Shown: positions 39,365-50,457 of the stretch, piece after piece | How the letters are laid out: each line of letters begins with the position of its first letter | How positions within the stretch are numbered: the stretch's first letter is position 1 | Assembly: GCA_943704525.1 (NCBI GenBank) | Contig: CALSCQ010001242.1 | Coordinates: 61,579 to 125,578 of the forward strand | Length of the DNA stretch: 64,000 nucleotides | Direction: 5' to 3' | Source: Pigoraptor vietnamica | Taxonomy: Eukaryota > Opisthokonta > Filasterea | The notes under the pieces: generated by a model | Seen by the model: only the letters and a program-made list of their open reading frames with translations | The model's database searches: none | What the model was told of the DNA's origin: nothing | Program-made: the position numbers and the translations under genes

Positions 39365-40753
39365 ATGAGCGAATCTTTTTGTGCCTGCGGCGACGCGGCA
39401 ACTATTCTTCCCCCGCATCACCAAGCTTCCGAAGCCTTCGAAGTACGCGTCCACCCTCTACGTCGTCACTCGATAGGAACTTCGACAATGTGTCGCGGCC
39501 CCGTTCCGTCCGCTCGCGGCGGCGAAGTCGCGCTGAAGCCCGCCGTCGAGCGCGCGCTTGGGACGCTTGTCGCCATCAAGGAAATTGAGCGCCTCAAGTC
39601 CGAACTCATCGTCGACTTGAAAAACCGTCGACTCGAGTCGATCGAAGAGGGCACGATTCCCGAAGACGCGACGGAAGTCAACTTGCGGCGCAATCTCCTA
39701 TCCTCACTGCCGGTGGACGTGATGCGCCTCGTCCACATTCGCACGCTGCATCTCTCGTGCAACCGTTTCGCGACGTTTCCAGTCGAGCTGTGCTCGCTCG
39801 TGTCGCTCGAGTGCCTCTACATGAGCGACAATGACATTGTGGAGCTCCCGTCGGCGGTCGGGCGGCTCCGCAGTTTGAAGGTCCTGCGCCTATGTCGCAA
39901 CCGAATCACGCGCTTGCCCGACGAGATTGGCGACCTGCCGCGACTGACGACGCTCGTGCTCGGCAGCATTTACGGTGGAAACGAGCTCACCTCTCTGCCA
40001 GCTACCATCGGAAATCTCTCGTGCCTCGAGGAGCTCGACGTGAGCGGAAATCGTCTCGTCGAATTGCCTCACGAAATCGGGCGCCTTTCTTCGTTGCGCG
40101 TGTTGAATGCGTCGTGCAACGCCCTCGCGTCCCTTCCGCGGTCGGTTGGGCATATGTCGTCGCTCCACACGCTCAATCTTCGCCAGAACTGCCTACGCGT
40201 CCTTCCAGAGGAAATTGGCCAGCTGCGCACGCTCGCCGTCCTCGACGTCGTCGACAACCGCCTCGCGCTCGTCCCCGGCGAGTTGCGGCGCCTCACCAAC
40301 AAGGTGTCCGTGCTCATGCACGGCAACCCGCTGAACGTGTCGTCGGGCGAAGAGAGCGCCCAGAGCGGCGACGATGCGAGTGTGCCGGCGTCGGCAATTA
40401 TGGACGGCGTATCGCAGCATCTCACACGCCTTCGGCTGGGCTCTGTTGCGGAGAAGTTGGACTTGTCCGCGTGTGCCTCGCCCGCGCCGCCGCTGTCGCT
40501 GCTCGAGCTTGCTGGTCGCGCTGTGCTTCGTTCGGGGGTGGACATCGACAGCGCGCTTATCCCCGCCGACGTGCGCACTTTCCTGCGCCTGGCGCGCGAG
40601 TGTGACCGGTGCGGCAGCCCGTACATCCGATCGTGTCAAAAGTACGTTGGGACGGTGAACGTGCACGGGCACATGCGCGTGCCGAGCGTGCTGACGAAGT
40701 GTTCGGTTATGTGTCGCGCCGCAAAGTGCGAAACGGGCGGCCTTTCGTGGTAG
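39365..40753 (+). CDS. LRRC58-like leucine-rich repeat protein
   Basis: Intronless, 462 aa from ATG 39365. The open frame extends further 5', and ATG 39488 is an alternative start. About nine typical 23-residue LRRs span residues ~105-330 (e.g. LVHIRTLHLSCNRFATFPVEL, split into LHLSCNRFATFP; LEELDVSGNRLVELPHEIG). The C-terminal ~110 residues contain LSLLELAGRAVLRSGVDID, IPADVRTFLRLARECDRCG and a CxxC...C...C arrangement (CDRCGSPYI, CSVMCRAAKC) like that after the LRRs in LRRC58. Animal LRRC58 has been linked to a ubiquitin-ligase substrate-receptor role; transfer of that role here is inference. Confidence 0.75.
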   Translation: MSESFCACGDAATILPPHHQASEAFEVRVHPLRRHSIGTSTMCRGPVPSARGGEVALKPAVERALGTLVAIKEIERLKSELIVDLKNRRLESIEEGTIPEDATEVNLRRNLLSSLPVDVMRLVHIRTLHLSCNRFATFPVELCSLVSLECLYMSDNDIVELPSAVGRLRSLKVLRLCRNRITRLPDEIGDLPRLTTLVLGSIYGGNELTSLPATIGNLSCLEELDVSGNRLVELPHEIGRLSSLRVLNASCNALASLPRSVGHMSSLHTLNLRQNCLRVLPEEIGQLRTLAVLDVVDNRLALVPGELRRLTNKVSVLMHGNPLNVSSGEESAQSGDDASVPASAIMDGVSQHLTRLRLGSVAEKLDLSACASPAPPLSLLELAGRAVLRSGVDIDSALIPADVRTFLRLARECDRCGSPYIRSCQKYVGTVNVHGHMRVPSVLTKCSVMCRAAKCETGGLSW

Positions 40754-40915
40754 AGTGCCGCCGCTGTTATATTTGTGTATGTGTTGCCTAGTACGGCGCT
40801 TGTCATTGCGGCTGGTCCCAGTGACTATTATATATATGGTGACAATACACCATTCAACGAATCCATCCGAAAGTGTGTGCGTGTTTATCTGTACAAGGGT
40901 TGCTATGAATACACC

Positions 40916-42826
40916 TCAGTAGTGCGCGTGGTCCTGGGCGAGCGGCGTCGTCGGCCACGCAGGGCCGTTCGGTTGCCGCTGCCCGTACCACGCCTGCGAC
41001 GGCCCCCCTCCGCATCCCGGAGGTTGTAGCGGGCCGGAGAGCGACAGCGATAGCGAGCGCGCGACTTTGGACAGGCGAAAATTCCCGTCGGATCCGGAGC
41101 CGCCGAGGTCCTCGTATGGCCGCTTGGGCCGCCCGTCCGCGCGCGTGCCGACGCCGTGAATCCACTGCAGCTCCGCTTCGCACGAGAGCACTTCGCTGAC
41201 GGAGGAACCCTCGTCGTCGAGAAATTCGGTCTTGCGCACGGCGAAGCCATAGCGAGCGTCTGCGGACATGCGACTCCTCGCGGCGAGGTCGAACACGGCT
41301 AGCACGCGCTCTCTTCGGTCCGTGTCGCTCCCGTAGTGTAGTTCGACGTCCAGTAATCGCACGAAAATGTGCTTGTTGTCCGGATACACCACGGCGAGAT
41401 TCCTCAGCGCCGCCCTGCAGCCGTCCACGTCGCCCGCCCGGAGAAGTACGCCCGCCCTGCGGCAAGCCACGTACGCCGACACGCGCGGTTGCGAGTCGCC
41501 GATTCGCGCGAGTGCCTGGTCAAACACGTGCAGCGCACCCTGCAGGCCATGCCTTCGCCGCTCGAAATTCGCCCGCCGATCGATAGACTCGGCCGACACG
41601 GGCAGCTCGTCGAGCCGCGCAAAGGCGGTCTCCGCAAGGTCAATGTTGCCCGTCGCCTCCTCGAAGAGCGCCCTGGCAATGTGGATCGAGTGCTTCCTGC
41701 GGAGGTGAATGTCCGTGGCACGCGCAAAGACGGCGCGCGCGTCCTCCGTCCGCCCGTGTTTCGTCAGAAAGCGCGCGTACTGCACCCAGAATTCGTCGTA
41801 GGGCGCGCACGCCACAAGACACCGCTCGTACAAATGCACGGCGCGCTCGAGGGACCCTTCTTTCTCCTCAAACTCGAGATAGGCACGCCAGTTCTCCAGC
41901 TGATCCTCTCCCAGTGGTCGCACGTGAAAGTACGATCGCGTGATGTTGTGCTCAAAGGGGGCGCGCTTCTCGGCCTCGCTCTCCGCCCGCACGCTCGCTT
42001 CGATGCACGACGCCAATATCCTGTCGCGCACCAAGCCGTCGACGTCGGCGTCCTTCACCTCTGCGTTCGCGGCCCTTACTGCAGCGGCGTGTGCCGCGTA
42101 CGTTTCCTCCGACAGCAGCGTCGAGACGGGCGTGGCGTTCGCGAGTTGCACGATGCGATCGATCATCCGCCCGTTCCGCTGGTCGAACGGCAGCCGCACG
42201 AGCCTCTCATAGAGCGCAAAGACGTTCCGCAAATTGTCCTGGGCTCCCTCCCACGCGGCGTACACGTCCCAGAAAGGCGCCGCGTTCCAATCGTGCCGTA
42301 ATTGCTCCTCTCCGCGGGCGAACAAGTCCCGTATGGCGGCGGCAGAGTCCTCCGGCACACCCTCCCCCTCCGCGCCCGTCACGTCCTGCATCGCCATGCC
42401 CGTCGCGTACGAAGTGTAGTGGGCCCACAGATCGACGCTTCGCGGAAATGCCGCAACTGCACGCTCGTACACTTCCCGACACCGCGCGTCCCCACCGTGC
42501 AGGTAGGCGAGGTCCGCATACTTCTTCCAATATCCAAAGCAATACGGATACAGCGCGAGAAAAGCGTCGAAGGCGGCGCAAATCGAAGGCTCCTTGTTCT
42601 CGCGCTCCACAAGACCGAGCAGCATAGTCCAGCTCTCGAAATCGTCGGGATTTGATCGAACAGCCGCAAACAAGCGCCCCTCGTCCAGCACGGGCAAGTC
42701 TGGCATCGCCGACGTCCCCGCAACAGACGGCGCGTGCGACGAAGGCGCGCCATGCGCAAAGCCGTTCGGAGCCGCGGCCGCATCCGACGAGCTCGGACGG
42801 CCCGAGGGATCGGTCGGCTGCGTCAT
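40916..42826 (-). CDS. PRPF39: Pre-mRNA-processing factor 39 (PRPF39-like), HAT repeats
   Basis: U1 snRNP-associated splicing factor acting at 5' splice-site recognition. Intronless, 636 aa from ATG 42826 (MTQPTDPSG); the frame stays open upstream but only with a GTG. HAT/TPR-like repeats show the family signatures DDFESWTMLLGLVERE, YPYCFGYWKKYADL, VYERAVAAFPRSVDLWAHY, ENWRAYLEFEEKEGSLERAV, LYERCLVACAPYDEFWVQYA and ARAVFARATDIHLRRKHSIH. The N-terminal 60 residues are Ser/Ala/Pro-rich and the C-terminal 60 residues are low complexity. 3' end is 162 bp from the LRRC58-like gene (convergent). Confidence 0.9.
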   Translation of the reverse strand: MTQPTDPSGRPSSSDAAAAPNGFAHGAPSSHAPSVAGTSAMPDLPVLDEGRLFAAVRSNPDDFESWTMLLGLVERENKEPSICAAFDAFLALYPYCFGYWKKYADLAYLHGGDARCREVYERAVAAFPRSVDLWAHYTSYATGMAMQDVTGAEGEGVPEDSAAAIRDLFARGEEQLRHDWNAAPFWDVYAAWEGAQDNLRNVFALYERLVRLPFDQRNGRMIDRIVQLANATPVSTLLSEETYAAHAAAVRAANAEVKDADVDGLVRDRILASCIEASVRAESEAEKRAPFEHNITRSYFHVRPLGEDQLENWRAYLEFEEKEGSLERAVHLYERCLVACAPYDEFWVQYARFLTKHGRTEDARAVFARATDIHLRRKHSIHIARALFEEATGNIDLAETAFARLDELPVSAESIDRRANFERRRHGLQGALHVFDQALARIGDSQPRVSAYVACRRAGVLLRAGDVDGCRAALRNLAVVYPDNKHIFVRLLDVELHYGSDTDRRERVLAVFDLAARSRMSADARYGFAVRKTEFLDDEGSSVSEVLSCEAELQWIHGVGTRADGRPKRPYEDLGGSGSDGNFRLSKVARSLSLSLSGPLQPPGCGGGPSQAWYGQRQPNGPAWPTTPLAQDHAHY

Positions 42827-43588
42827 TCTCAGAAAGCCGCACGACCGCCCGGTGAATGCCCCGGGCGCCGACGCGTTACCGCGCGGCAACTGTAGTGGAG
42901 CCAGCTCCGTCTCTAGGGACACGCGAATCGCGAATCACGACGTTACCTCGAGTGCCCCTCATGCGCACGAGACTTCTCGCGCTGCTCACCCCGCGTAATT
43001 TGAATAAGGTGGTTTGTCAACGAAGAGGGAAAGCGTAACGGAGTTTGGAGTAACTTGATGATTGAGTGATGATTACAGTAATGTCTCACGTGCATGCGTT
43101 ACGCTGGAGCGGATTGAGTGTACGAAGCGGAAAGACAGCGCAAGTGGACGGTGTGTGCGTTCGATGGCGGGAACACGCACAGCAGCGCACGCACACACAC
43201 ACACACACACACACAGCCGAAAACACAAAAAAAGGGCGCGAAAAGGTGCCGACGTCACTGCGGGCAGCATTGTAATAATTTGAATTTTGGTACATTTTCC
43301 ATAGTCAACAGAATGCGTAATAAATGCGCGAATTGCTGCGCGCACAAATTTGAACAGAGGGTGCTTATTCAGTGTGCGCGGGAACGGTATTTTGCAATGA
43401 AAATGTATTGCATTACGAGGGAAGTAACCTGCGTCTGGGAACAGGCATACAGATCATAAGTAGGCCCTGTCACGTGTCAAAGTTCGAGTTCCCCCACGCC
43501 GGCGGCATCTGAAATCGAAAGCGCTCTTGTTAATTTCGTCGTGTCCTGCAAGGCAGGCAGTGTCCTTTCCCTCGCGTGTTGAGAGAAG
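42827..43588. promoter_or_regulatory. Divergent promoter between PRPF39 and SETD9
   Basis: 762 bp containing a short CA repeat (43192-43214) and an AT-rich stretch (43260-43460). No ORF or tRNA I would support. Confidence 0.4.
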
Positions 43589-45127
43589 ATGGTTCTGTCA
43601 TACGTGAAAAAGGTGGGCATGTGCTTGCATCGAACTGGCCTTTGTACAATTTCTCACGCATGTGACCACCACCCTCTCCCCCCCCACCCACCCCAACCCG
43701 CGACATAGGCATTCCAAGGGGTCGCGAAGCGCCTCATCAACCAGCGCAAGCTGCAGCAGGAGCTTGACCTCTATCGTCTCTTCCTTCTTGCGAATTACTA
43801 TGACATGCACACGGCCGCACTTGCGACGCACAAGGGTCCCGGCGATCCCGTCGTCAAGCTGTCGCCCCGCGCGCCTTCGCAGCGCAAGCAGGAGCGGTAT
43901 GTCGAAGATAACGTCAACAAACAGATCGTCGCGCTTTTCGAAGCACTGCGAAAATGCGAGCACGATATAGACGCCGGAAGTGACGTCACGGACGTCGTCG
44001 ACGTGGCCTTTCGTGTACGCGTGGGGTGGTCGTCCGTGGACAATCCAGCGGCCGGCGAAGGTGCGATCTCAGTCACTTTTATGTCTCACATATGTCTCGC
44101 ATGCTTACATCTTTTTGCTCGTAATATGTAGGGGTGTTCATGGAAGGGCGCGTCCCTCGGGGTACGGTCGTGGGGCTTTACCCGGGGGTTGTGGTGGGTA
44201 ACAGCGTGGGAGTGGCCGAGAAGGAAGGATTGTAAAATAGTCGGAGACTCGAAAGAGGGAAGAGGTAGATGTGATTGAGAGCGCTCCACGCACTAGCGTT
44301 TGTTTCGTTAGCTGGGATATTGAGGCGTGACATTGTCTAGTTCATCGCAGATGACTTTGTGTCTTTTCGTCCTTAGAGTCGATGGGGATTCAACCCATGA
44401 CTGCCACGAACTGAGGTCTTTTCTGCCTCCGTTTCGCGCGCTTACATCGCGCGTGCCCTCTCCAGTTCCTCCCCCACAGCCTGCAACACCACCCAAAGTT
44501 TCCCAACATGTCCAATGGCAGCGACACGCTCATCGCCCTTTACGACGGCACTGTCGTCGACGCCTCTCTCCACGACGGACGCATCGGCGCACGTGGTAGT
44601 TCCTCGTCGCACGCCTCAAGCAGACCCCTCGCATTTGACGATCTAGCGCGGCACACGCACCGACCGACTCCGTCGTCCCGCCTTCCTCGGAATCCGTTCG
44701 CGATCGGCCACAAGATCAACCACCCGCCGCGCGGGACGCGTCCCAACGTGGTCGTTTGCCCGCACGTCTTTCGCCCGTCGTTTCCCGAGGCGCTGCGACG
44801 CTTCATACCGAACCGATACTACGAGCCACCGTCGTTTTTCATGGCACAGAGCGACGCCCTTGTGCATTCGCTTGCTATCGTGGCACTCACGACGATTGAG
44901 GACGGCAGCGAGCTCTTTTTGAAGTATCCGCAGGTGCTAGCGGCCGTTACACGTGTCTTGATTCACACGCGTCTCTCTATCCCAACCCTTCCCGTTGTGC
45001 GCCAAATTGAACGGTACCCCTTGACTCACACTTCAACAGCTACCGCTACAACCCGAAGAGCGCGGACCGGTGGCCCGCGTGGTATGCGCCCGTCGACATC
45101 GAGGAAGACAAGCGCCGGTGGTCGTAA
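43589..45127 (+). CDS. SETD9: SETD9-like SET-domain protein
   Basis: Predicted lysine methyltransferase of the SETD9 family. Exons 43589-43612, 43709-44060, 44132-44193, 44466-44923, 45040-45127; 327 aa, similar to animal SETD9 (about 300). An N-terminal helical region (GVAKRLINQRKLQQELDLYRL) precedes the split SET domain: GVFMEGRVPRGTVVGLYPGVV, LIALYDGTVVDA, the cofactor motif NPFAIGHKINHPPRGTRPNV, ALTTIEDGSELFLNYRYNP and the tail WPAWYAPVDIEEDKRRW. The NH motif and catalytic Tyr are present. The last intron (44924-45039) has a U12-type GT-AG structure and its removal creates LFLNY. The substrate of SETD9 is not established. The stop is 46 bp from the stop of NSUN2 on the other strand. Confidence 0.83.
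44924..45039 (+). other. U12-type GT-AG intron in the SETD9-like gene
   Basis: Donor GTATCCGCA (consensus GTATCCTT). Branch-like CCCCTTGAC at 45017-45025 with its A 15 nt before the cag acceptor. This split is the one that gives LFLN-Y at the conserved SET C-terminus; the ordinary GT at 44934 would keep KYPQ and shift the frame. Confidence 0.8.
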
Positions 45128-45173
45128 CAATTTTTTTCCCCTCCTCTGTATTTACGGGAGCTCGAACAGACGC

Positions 45174-47827
45174 TCACGACTCCGTCATTTCAACGTCGCC
45201 GTCACCGTCACCACCAGCGCCACCGGCGGGTCCTTCGCCGTCGGACGGCTCGCCTTCAATCTCCGACCCAGAGTCCTCCTCCACGTTCGGAACGACTGCG
45301 AGATTGAGAAGGCGCAGGGTAAACAAAGCATGGCCTTAGCTGCGCGAACGGACTACAAAACACTCACGTCCCCCGTCCTCGTCGCCAGTCTCTGCGGGCG
45401 TGTCGTTGCCGGCAGGCGTGTCGGTCCCTGCAATACATTGTGCATGTCAGCGATCTCAACGAGCAGCGCGCATTGAGAATGCTCATGCGAGGCCTTTTGT
45501 TCGGCGCAAATTTTTAACGCGTCAACGGCTTCTCACCTTGTGCGGGTCCCGCCGCCTCTTCCTGTGGGCCGCGCAGGAGCACAAGCAGCGAGTCGCGATC
45601 CTCGGCCGTCACTAGCGCACGGAGCGTGTTGCGGCCGCGCCACACCGAGATGGTGACGGGGTGTTCCATCTCGCACCTAAAAGCAGCGAGTTGGCACACG
45701 CGTAAGCTACATTGCGCGCGCGCGATGTACACACGCGCACACACCTTGGGTCGGGATGCTGCCTTGGATCAAAATGGAGAATGATCGAGCCCATTTCTGT
45801 GGCTGCAAATCAAAGTGGGTCTCATTTCGTCAGCCCAAACACATCCTCCCGTTCATCCGCCAAAAGGCATGCACGTGCTGCGCGAACCACATAACAGCCC
45901 AAACTCACCGATGCTCTCGGCCACCGAGCGCACTGGCTCAGAAAAGTCGGGAAGGTGCGACGTCTCGTTCGTGAACAGGCGGATGATGTCGTCGTACGTT
46001 GCGGGGACGAAGCGGCGCGAGCCCTGGAGGTAGGGCACCAGCGCGTGCAGTCCCTCCTGCATGACGCGGTAGGGGCACGCGGCGATCTCGGCGTGGCTCT
46101 TCGACAGCACCTTGACGCCCGTGTTGACAATCTGCCATGACAGTGAACGAAAATCTCTCAGACAAACCCCTCTCGATGCAGAATTCGCGCACTGACTGAT
46201 ACGCGGGATGAACTCGGCGCACACTCATCAACAACGCACCCGTGCTGTCGTCTGCGGGTTGTATCGCAGGATGTCGCGAATGCCCGGCGCCACCATGTAG
46301 ATGTTGCGCTGGCCCTCCTCGCTGCGGCAGAGCATCTGGCTCTTGGGAAAGTCCTCGCTTAGTCCAAAGAACGCCCTGCGCGTATGCAACCAACCACAGG
46401 TCAGCAACAATCAAACTTGCAAGTCAGCGCACAATTCAGCAGGCAGGTTGGGTGCTGCTCGGAAGAGGCGTCGGATCAGCTCAAAACATAGACGTGTCAC
46501 GACTCCACTGCGTGGGAAGGGGATGCGTCCTGCGGCACCACTTACTGAATGTCCCGCAGCGACGGCGTCTCGTCGTTGAGCAGGACGAAGGGGTTTTCCT
46601 TGAACGCGTTGTGCGCCTTCTTCTCCACAGGCGCCTTCCCGCTCGCCGCATCCTCCGCAGTCGCCGCCCCACTGGCGACCTCGCGCGCGATCTCAGCCTC
46701 AATCTCGGCGTCATCGGCGGCGGTCGCAGACGACAGCTCGGCGCCTGCCGCTGTCGCATCGGTAGAGGGGCCAGCGCCGGCCTGGGCACGCTCTCTCGCG
46801 CGCCTCAATATCTGCGTGTTGAAACATAATATTAGGTTGAGGAAAGGCCGCTGTAGAGTGCGAGGGGTAGACAGCAGAGGACGACGCTCGAATGACGGTG
46901 GGGCTGACGCACCCTTTCGGCGAGGTGATCGGTGGCACCGAGCGCCCTCGACTTTCGAATGGCCGCGATGAAGAAGCCGCCGCTGTTCTGCTGGTGGGGG
47001 AACACGCGGATGCTGGGAGTGAAAGATACCGTCACGCACTGTGCAAATACGCCAGCATACAAATAATGACGCCATTCATATCTTCCCCCCAACCCTCCTC
47101 TCAGCTCCCTTTCCCCCCAAGAGCCACTCTTCTAATTTAAAAGGGCACGGTTTCTGCGGGAATCGACGCCAACGCACCACTTCTCGAGGCCGAGCTGCGC
47201 GGCGTTCTCGGGGGGAAAGTGCGACTCGCCGACCACCTTGAGCATCGGATGGTCTGCGGGCACGTCCGCAAGGCGCTCGAAAATGACGCCGGCCTTGTCC
47301 ATAACCTGCGATTGCACGCACCGTTCGTGTAAGTGATCACGTACCACAGAAGTGATCACGTACCACAGAGGTCCGACAGAGATTACAGAGCAGAGGGAAT
47401 ATAGCGGCTGAGTGCGCGTCTGGCGCGTATACTGCGATTACTCACGGTCCAACTCGTGATGCCGGGTGTGTACTTGAGCGAGCCAACCTTGTCCGACACA
47501 TCGATGAGCTCGATGCAACCTACAAGTGAACGGCGTCAGTTCGGTCGAATGGGAACGTTCACGACCTGCACGTACACCAACAACATACGCGCACAAGCAC
47601 AAATTCATGCCCACACACGCGCATGTGCGCGTCGAAGTACCTTGGTATTGCTGCAGGAGCTCGCACAACACGGCCTCGTTCTCGAGGGGGTGCAGCGAGC
47701 AAGTCGAATAGACAAGCACGCCGCCGACGGCGAGTAGCTGAAGTCCGCGCCGCAGAATGCGCGCCTGGAGACTACGAGGGTTGTCAGCAAGTGACAATGG
47801 CAGCCAACGCAAAACAAAACGCGTGCA

Positions 47828-47884
<57 letters not shown>

Positions 47885-48878
47885 GCATGCACGCACGCAC
47901 ACGCACACACGCACACATGCACACACGCACACACACGCGACCGATACGCACTTGTGGAGGCCGGCCGCGTTCAGCGGATTCCACGTGTTCCAGATGGCGG
48001 GGTTCTTCCGCATCGTCCCGTCGCCGCTGCATGGCACGTCGCACAGGATGCGGTCGTAGAGGAGAGGAACAGCGGGCGACGTCGGCGTCTGGATAATACA
48101 GGCCGCAAGAAAACATTGAGCAAAGACATGGGACTTCGACCTCAACGTAATCAAACCAGAGCACAGATAGTGCACGAGATGCAGGCCCTCCCACCTCACG
48201 GACGCGCAGGGACGGGTAGAAGGACGCGTCGTTGTTTGTGACGGCAAGGTGGGGACTCTGGAGCCGCTTCGTCTGGTGAATGAGCAAGTAGCACCGCTTG
48301 TTGTCTGCGTCGTTCGCAATCACGAAGCCCGCTGCAACCGACATAGAGAGAGGGGGGTTAGCTAGTCGAAGCCGCGACGAACTAGAAAGGCAATAAACGG
48401 AATTTTCTCCATATAAACAAGATCAAAAGGTGTTGCAAGCCACAACGGCGTTGGAATGCAGGCAGTGGTCACATTGATTTTGGGACAACCCACTCGGAAT
48501 GACCTCCGAGGCGCCGTCGGGGGACGTGTGGAGGCTCTCGAGCAACTGTGCCGTCTTCGACCCCGGCGCAGCGCACATGTCAAGGACCTGAGAACGCGGC
48601 ACGGACGTGCAAGCGGCCGTCAACAACAGTCTCAGAAATGCGAATTGGCTCGCTAGCGATTTAGGAGCAAACGCACAGATGGTAAGTATCCATCCCACGG
48701 CACGTAACCGACCTTGTGGTGAGGCTGGACGTCGAGGACCAAGGGCGGGATCATGCTGACCTCTTCCTGTCGGCTGAGATTGCCCTGCGAGTCGCAAGGC
48801 ACTTCAGACACACACGCACACACGAAAGTACGCAAACGCACGCACGAAAGTACGCGCCTACACGCATGCACGCGCGCG

Positions 48879-48911
<33 letters not shown>

Positions 48912-50182
48912 GCACACACACAGGAGCATACACAAAAATGACGCACAAGCCGGCATATTGCGACGGTAACGCACCCTGCTGGACTCTGCGACAAGGAACT
49001 TTTGGAGGCGCGCATAGTGCGGAAGCTTCTTCACGGCGCGCTTGTTCGTGCACACCTTCCACGCAAGCCGCTCGGGATACCTGAGGGCAAATAGTAAAAC
49101 ACAACGTCACGCGTGGTATTGCGAAGTAAAACTGCGCGTACTGACGCTCACAAAACGGGGCACAGCATGCTCTCAACTGCCTACAACAACGACACGCGCA
49201 CAAACCAGTGAATCGGCTCCGGCTTCTTGACCTCCTCGCCATCGACGACGACGTTTTCGAGGAGGGGAATATAGTACTTCTCCAGGCAGTTGCGCAGGTC
49301 CTTCGCGGTGCTGTGCGGCGCAGCACACAACGGTGCAATGAGAGAACACAGACATCATTGGATTGCGAGGACCATAATTGCATCTTCCACCCCACACACA
49401 CACACACACACCTCCCTCCCCTTCGCCGCGCAACAGTCGTGCACACAAAGTTGGGAAACGTTTCAACTTTCACTCTCACTGGCGGCGCGTTCGTATCATG
49501 GCGTGTTCGTGCACGGAACACACCTTCGGCTGCCCGTGATGCGGAACGTTGTCGGCAGATCATCGCGCATCGCCGCCATAAATGCGTCCCACTCGCTCTC
49601 AGGAATGATCCCGAGGGCCTAAAAATATGCAGGTCATACGGAGATTGAGAGTGTGAGACATAATCCACCACATCCACCCGAATGGAATCATGAAGAAACA
49701 CGCGCATCTCCACATTCACTCCCATATCACAAGGAAATATGCAGGTCACGCGGAGATTTGAGAGTGTGAGACATAATCCGCCACATCCACCGAATGGAAT
49801 CATGAAGAAACACACGCATCTACCACATTCACTCCCACATCATAAAGAAACGCAAAAGGCGCCTCGACGACCCTGACGCCGCGTGCGTCTGTGCGCCGAA
49901 GGCTGTATCATACGCACCTTGTAGTACTTTTCGAACATGGCGTTCTCCTTCACCACTTCGCGCCACACGTTCGGGCGACCCCCATCTTCAACATGGCGGC
50001 GCTTTCCGCCCTTCTGCGGCGGTAACAAACAACAGCGAGTTATGACGTGCGCTTATGACAAAAACTAACAGCTCTTCGCCGCAATAAAGGCGGATGCAGC
50101 TCAGGAAATGAAGACCGATCGCCCCACGCACCCGCTGATGCCCATGAAACCGCCTCTTGTTGTTGTTGCGTTGCTTCCCCAT
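45174..50182 (-). CDS. NSUN2: tRNA (cytosine-5) methyltransferase NSUN2
   Basis: SAM-dependent m5C RNA methyltransferase (Trm4/NSUN2). Twenty minus exons: 50132-50182, 49918-50013, 49524-49618, 49206-49310, 48975-49080, 48713-48784, 48494-48587, 48195-48331, 47952-48088, 47641-47771, 47446-47519, 47178-47305, 46913-47012, 46546-46811, 46240-46375, 45909-46131, 45745-45802, 45537-45676, 45368-45427, 45174-45295; 776 aa (human NSUN2 767). All phases agree. Motifs: VKENAMFEKYYK, FRITGS, QEEVSMIPPLVLDVQPHHKV, SAM loop LDMCAAPGSKTAQLLE, VIANDADNKRC, motif IV DVPCSGDGTMRKN, catalytic VYSTCSLHPLENEAV, RVFPHQQNSGGFFIAAI. Both catalytic-region cysteines are present. The NSUN2-specific C-terminal region follows (MVAPGIRDIL, VNTGVKVLSKS). 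The basic start (KQRNNNKRR) suits a nuclear protein. Confidence 0.96.
47836..47938 (+). repeat. CA/CGCA-rich tract
   Basis: About 100 bp of CA repeats mixed with CGCA in the intron between NSUN2 exons 9 and 10. Confidence 0.9.
49623..49847 (+). repeat. ~112-bp tandem duplication in NSUN2 intron 2
   Basis: Two copies beginning aaatatgcaggtca (49623 and about 49735) share blocks such as gagagtgtgagacataatcc and gaatggaatcatgaagaaac. Copy 1 abuts the acceptor of exon 3. Confidence 0.9.
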
Positions 50183-50457
50183 CGTTGTACAAGCCCCGCC
50201 ACGGCGTCGCAGTGCGGAATCCGTGCTTGCAGTCGGAGTTGTACGATGTGTTCGCATTCGCGTTTGAGAAAACAGATCGGTCCTGTCTGAGGCAACGGGA
50301 CGTGCCACCCACGTGCCAGTCATGTTACAGATATGATTAGTGCAAGGTGGGAGTAATTGTTTGTTTTTAGAGCAGTGCATTACGATTAGCCATTTCGAAG
50401 CGCGGTGCAAGTCGGTCTTGGAAGCAAACGCGCCGCCGGAGCGCCGAGTGGACGCAT

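Noticed and set aside
43478-43510. Possible tRNA T-arm (ttcgagt)
   Set aside because: The flanking bases do not pair into a T stem and no matching D or anticodon arm exists upstream.
44375-44400. Possible tRNA T-arm (gggattcaaccc)
   Set aside because: The loop is the wrong length and no cloverleaf can be folded. The stretch lies in the SETD9 intron 3.
44930-44936. Ordinary GT donor after KYPQ in the SETD9-like gene
   Set aside because: Using it gives a wrong frame in the last exon. The upstream GTATCC donor restores the conserved LFLNY.
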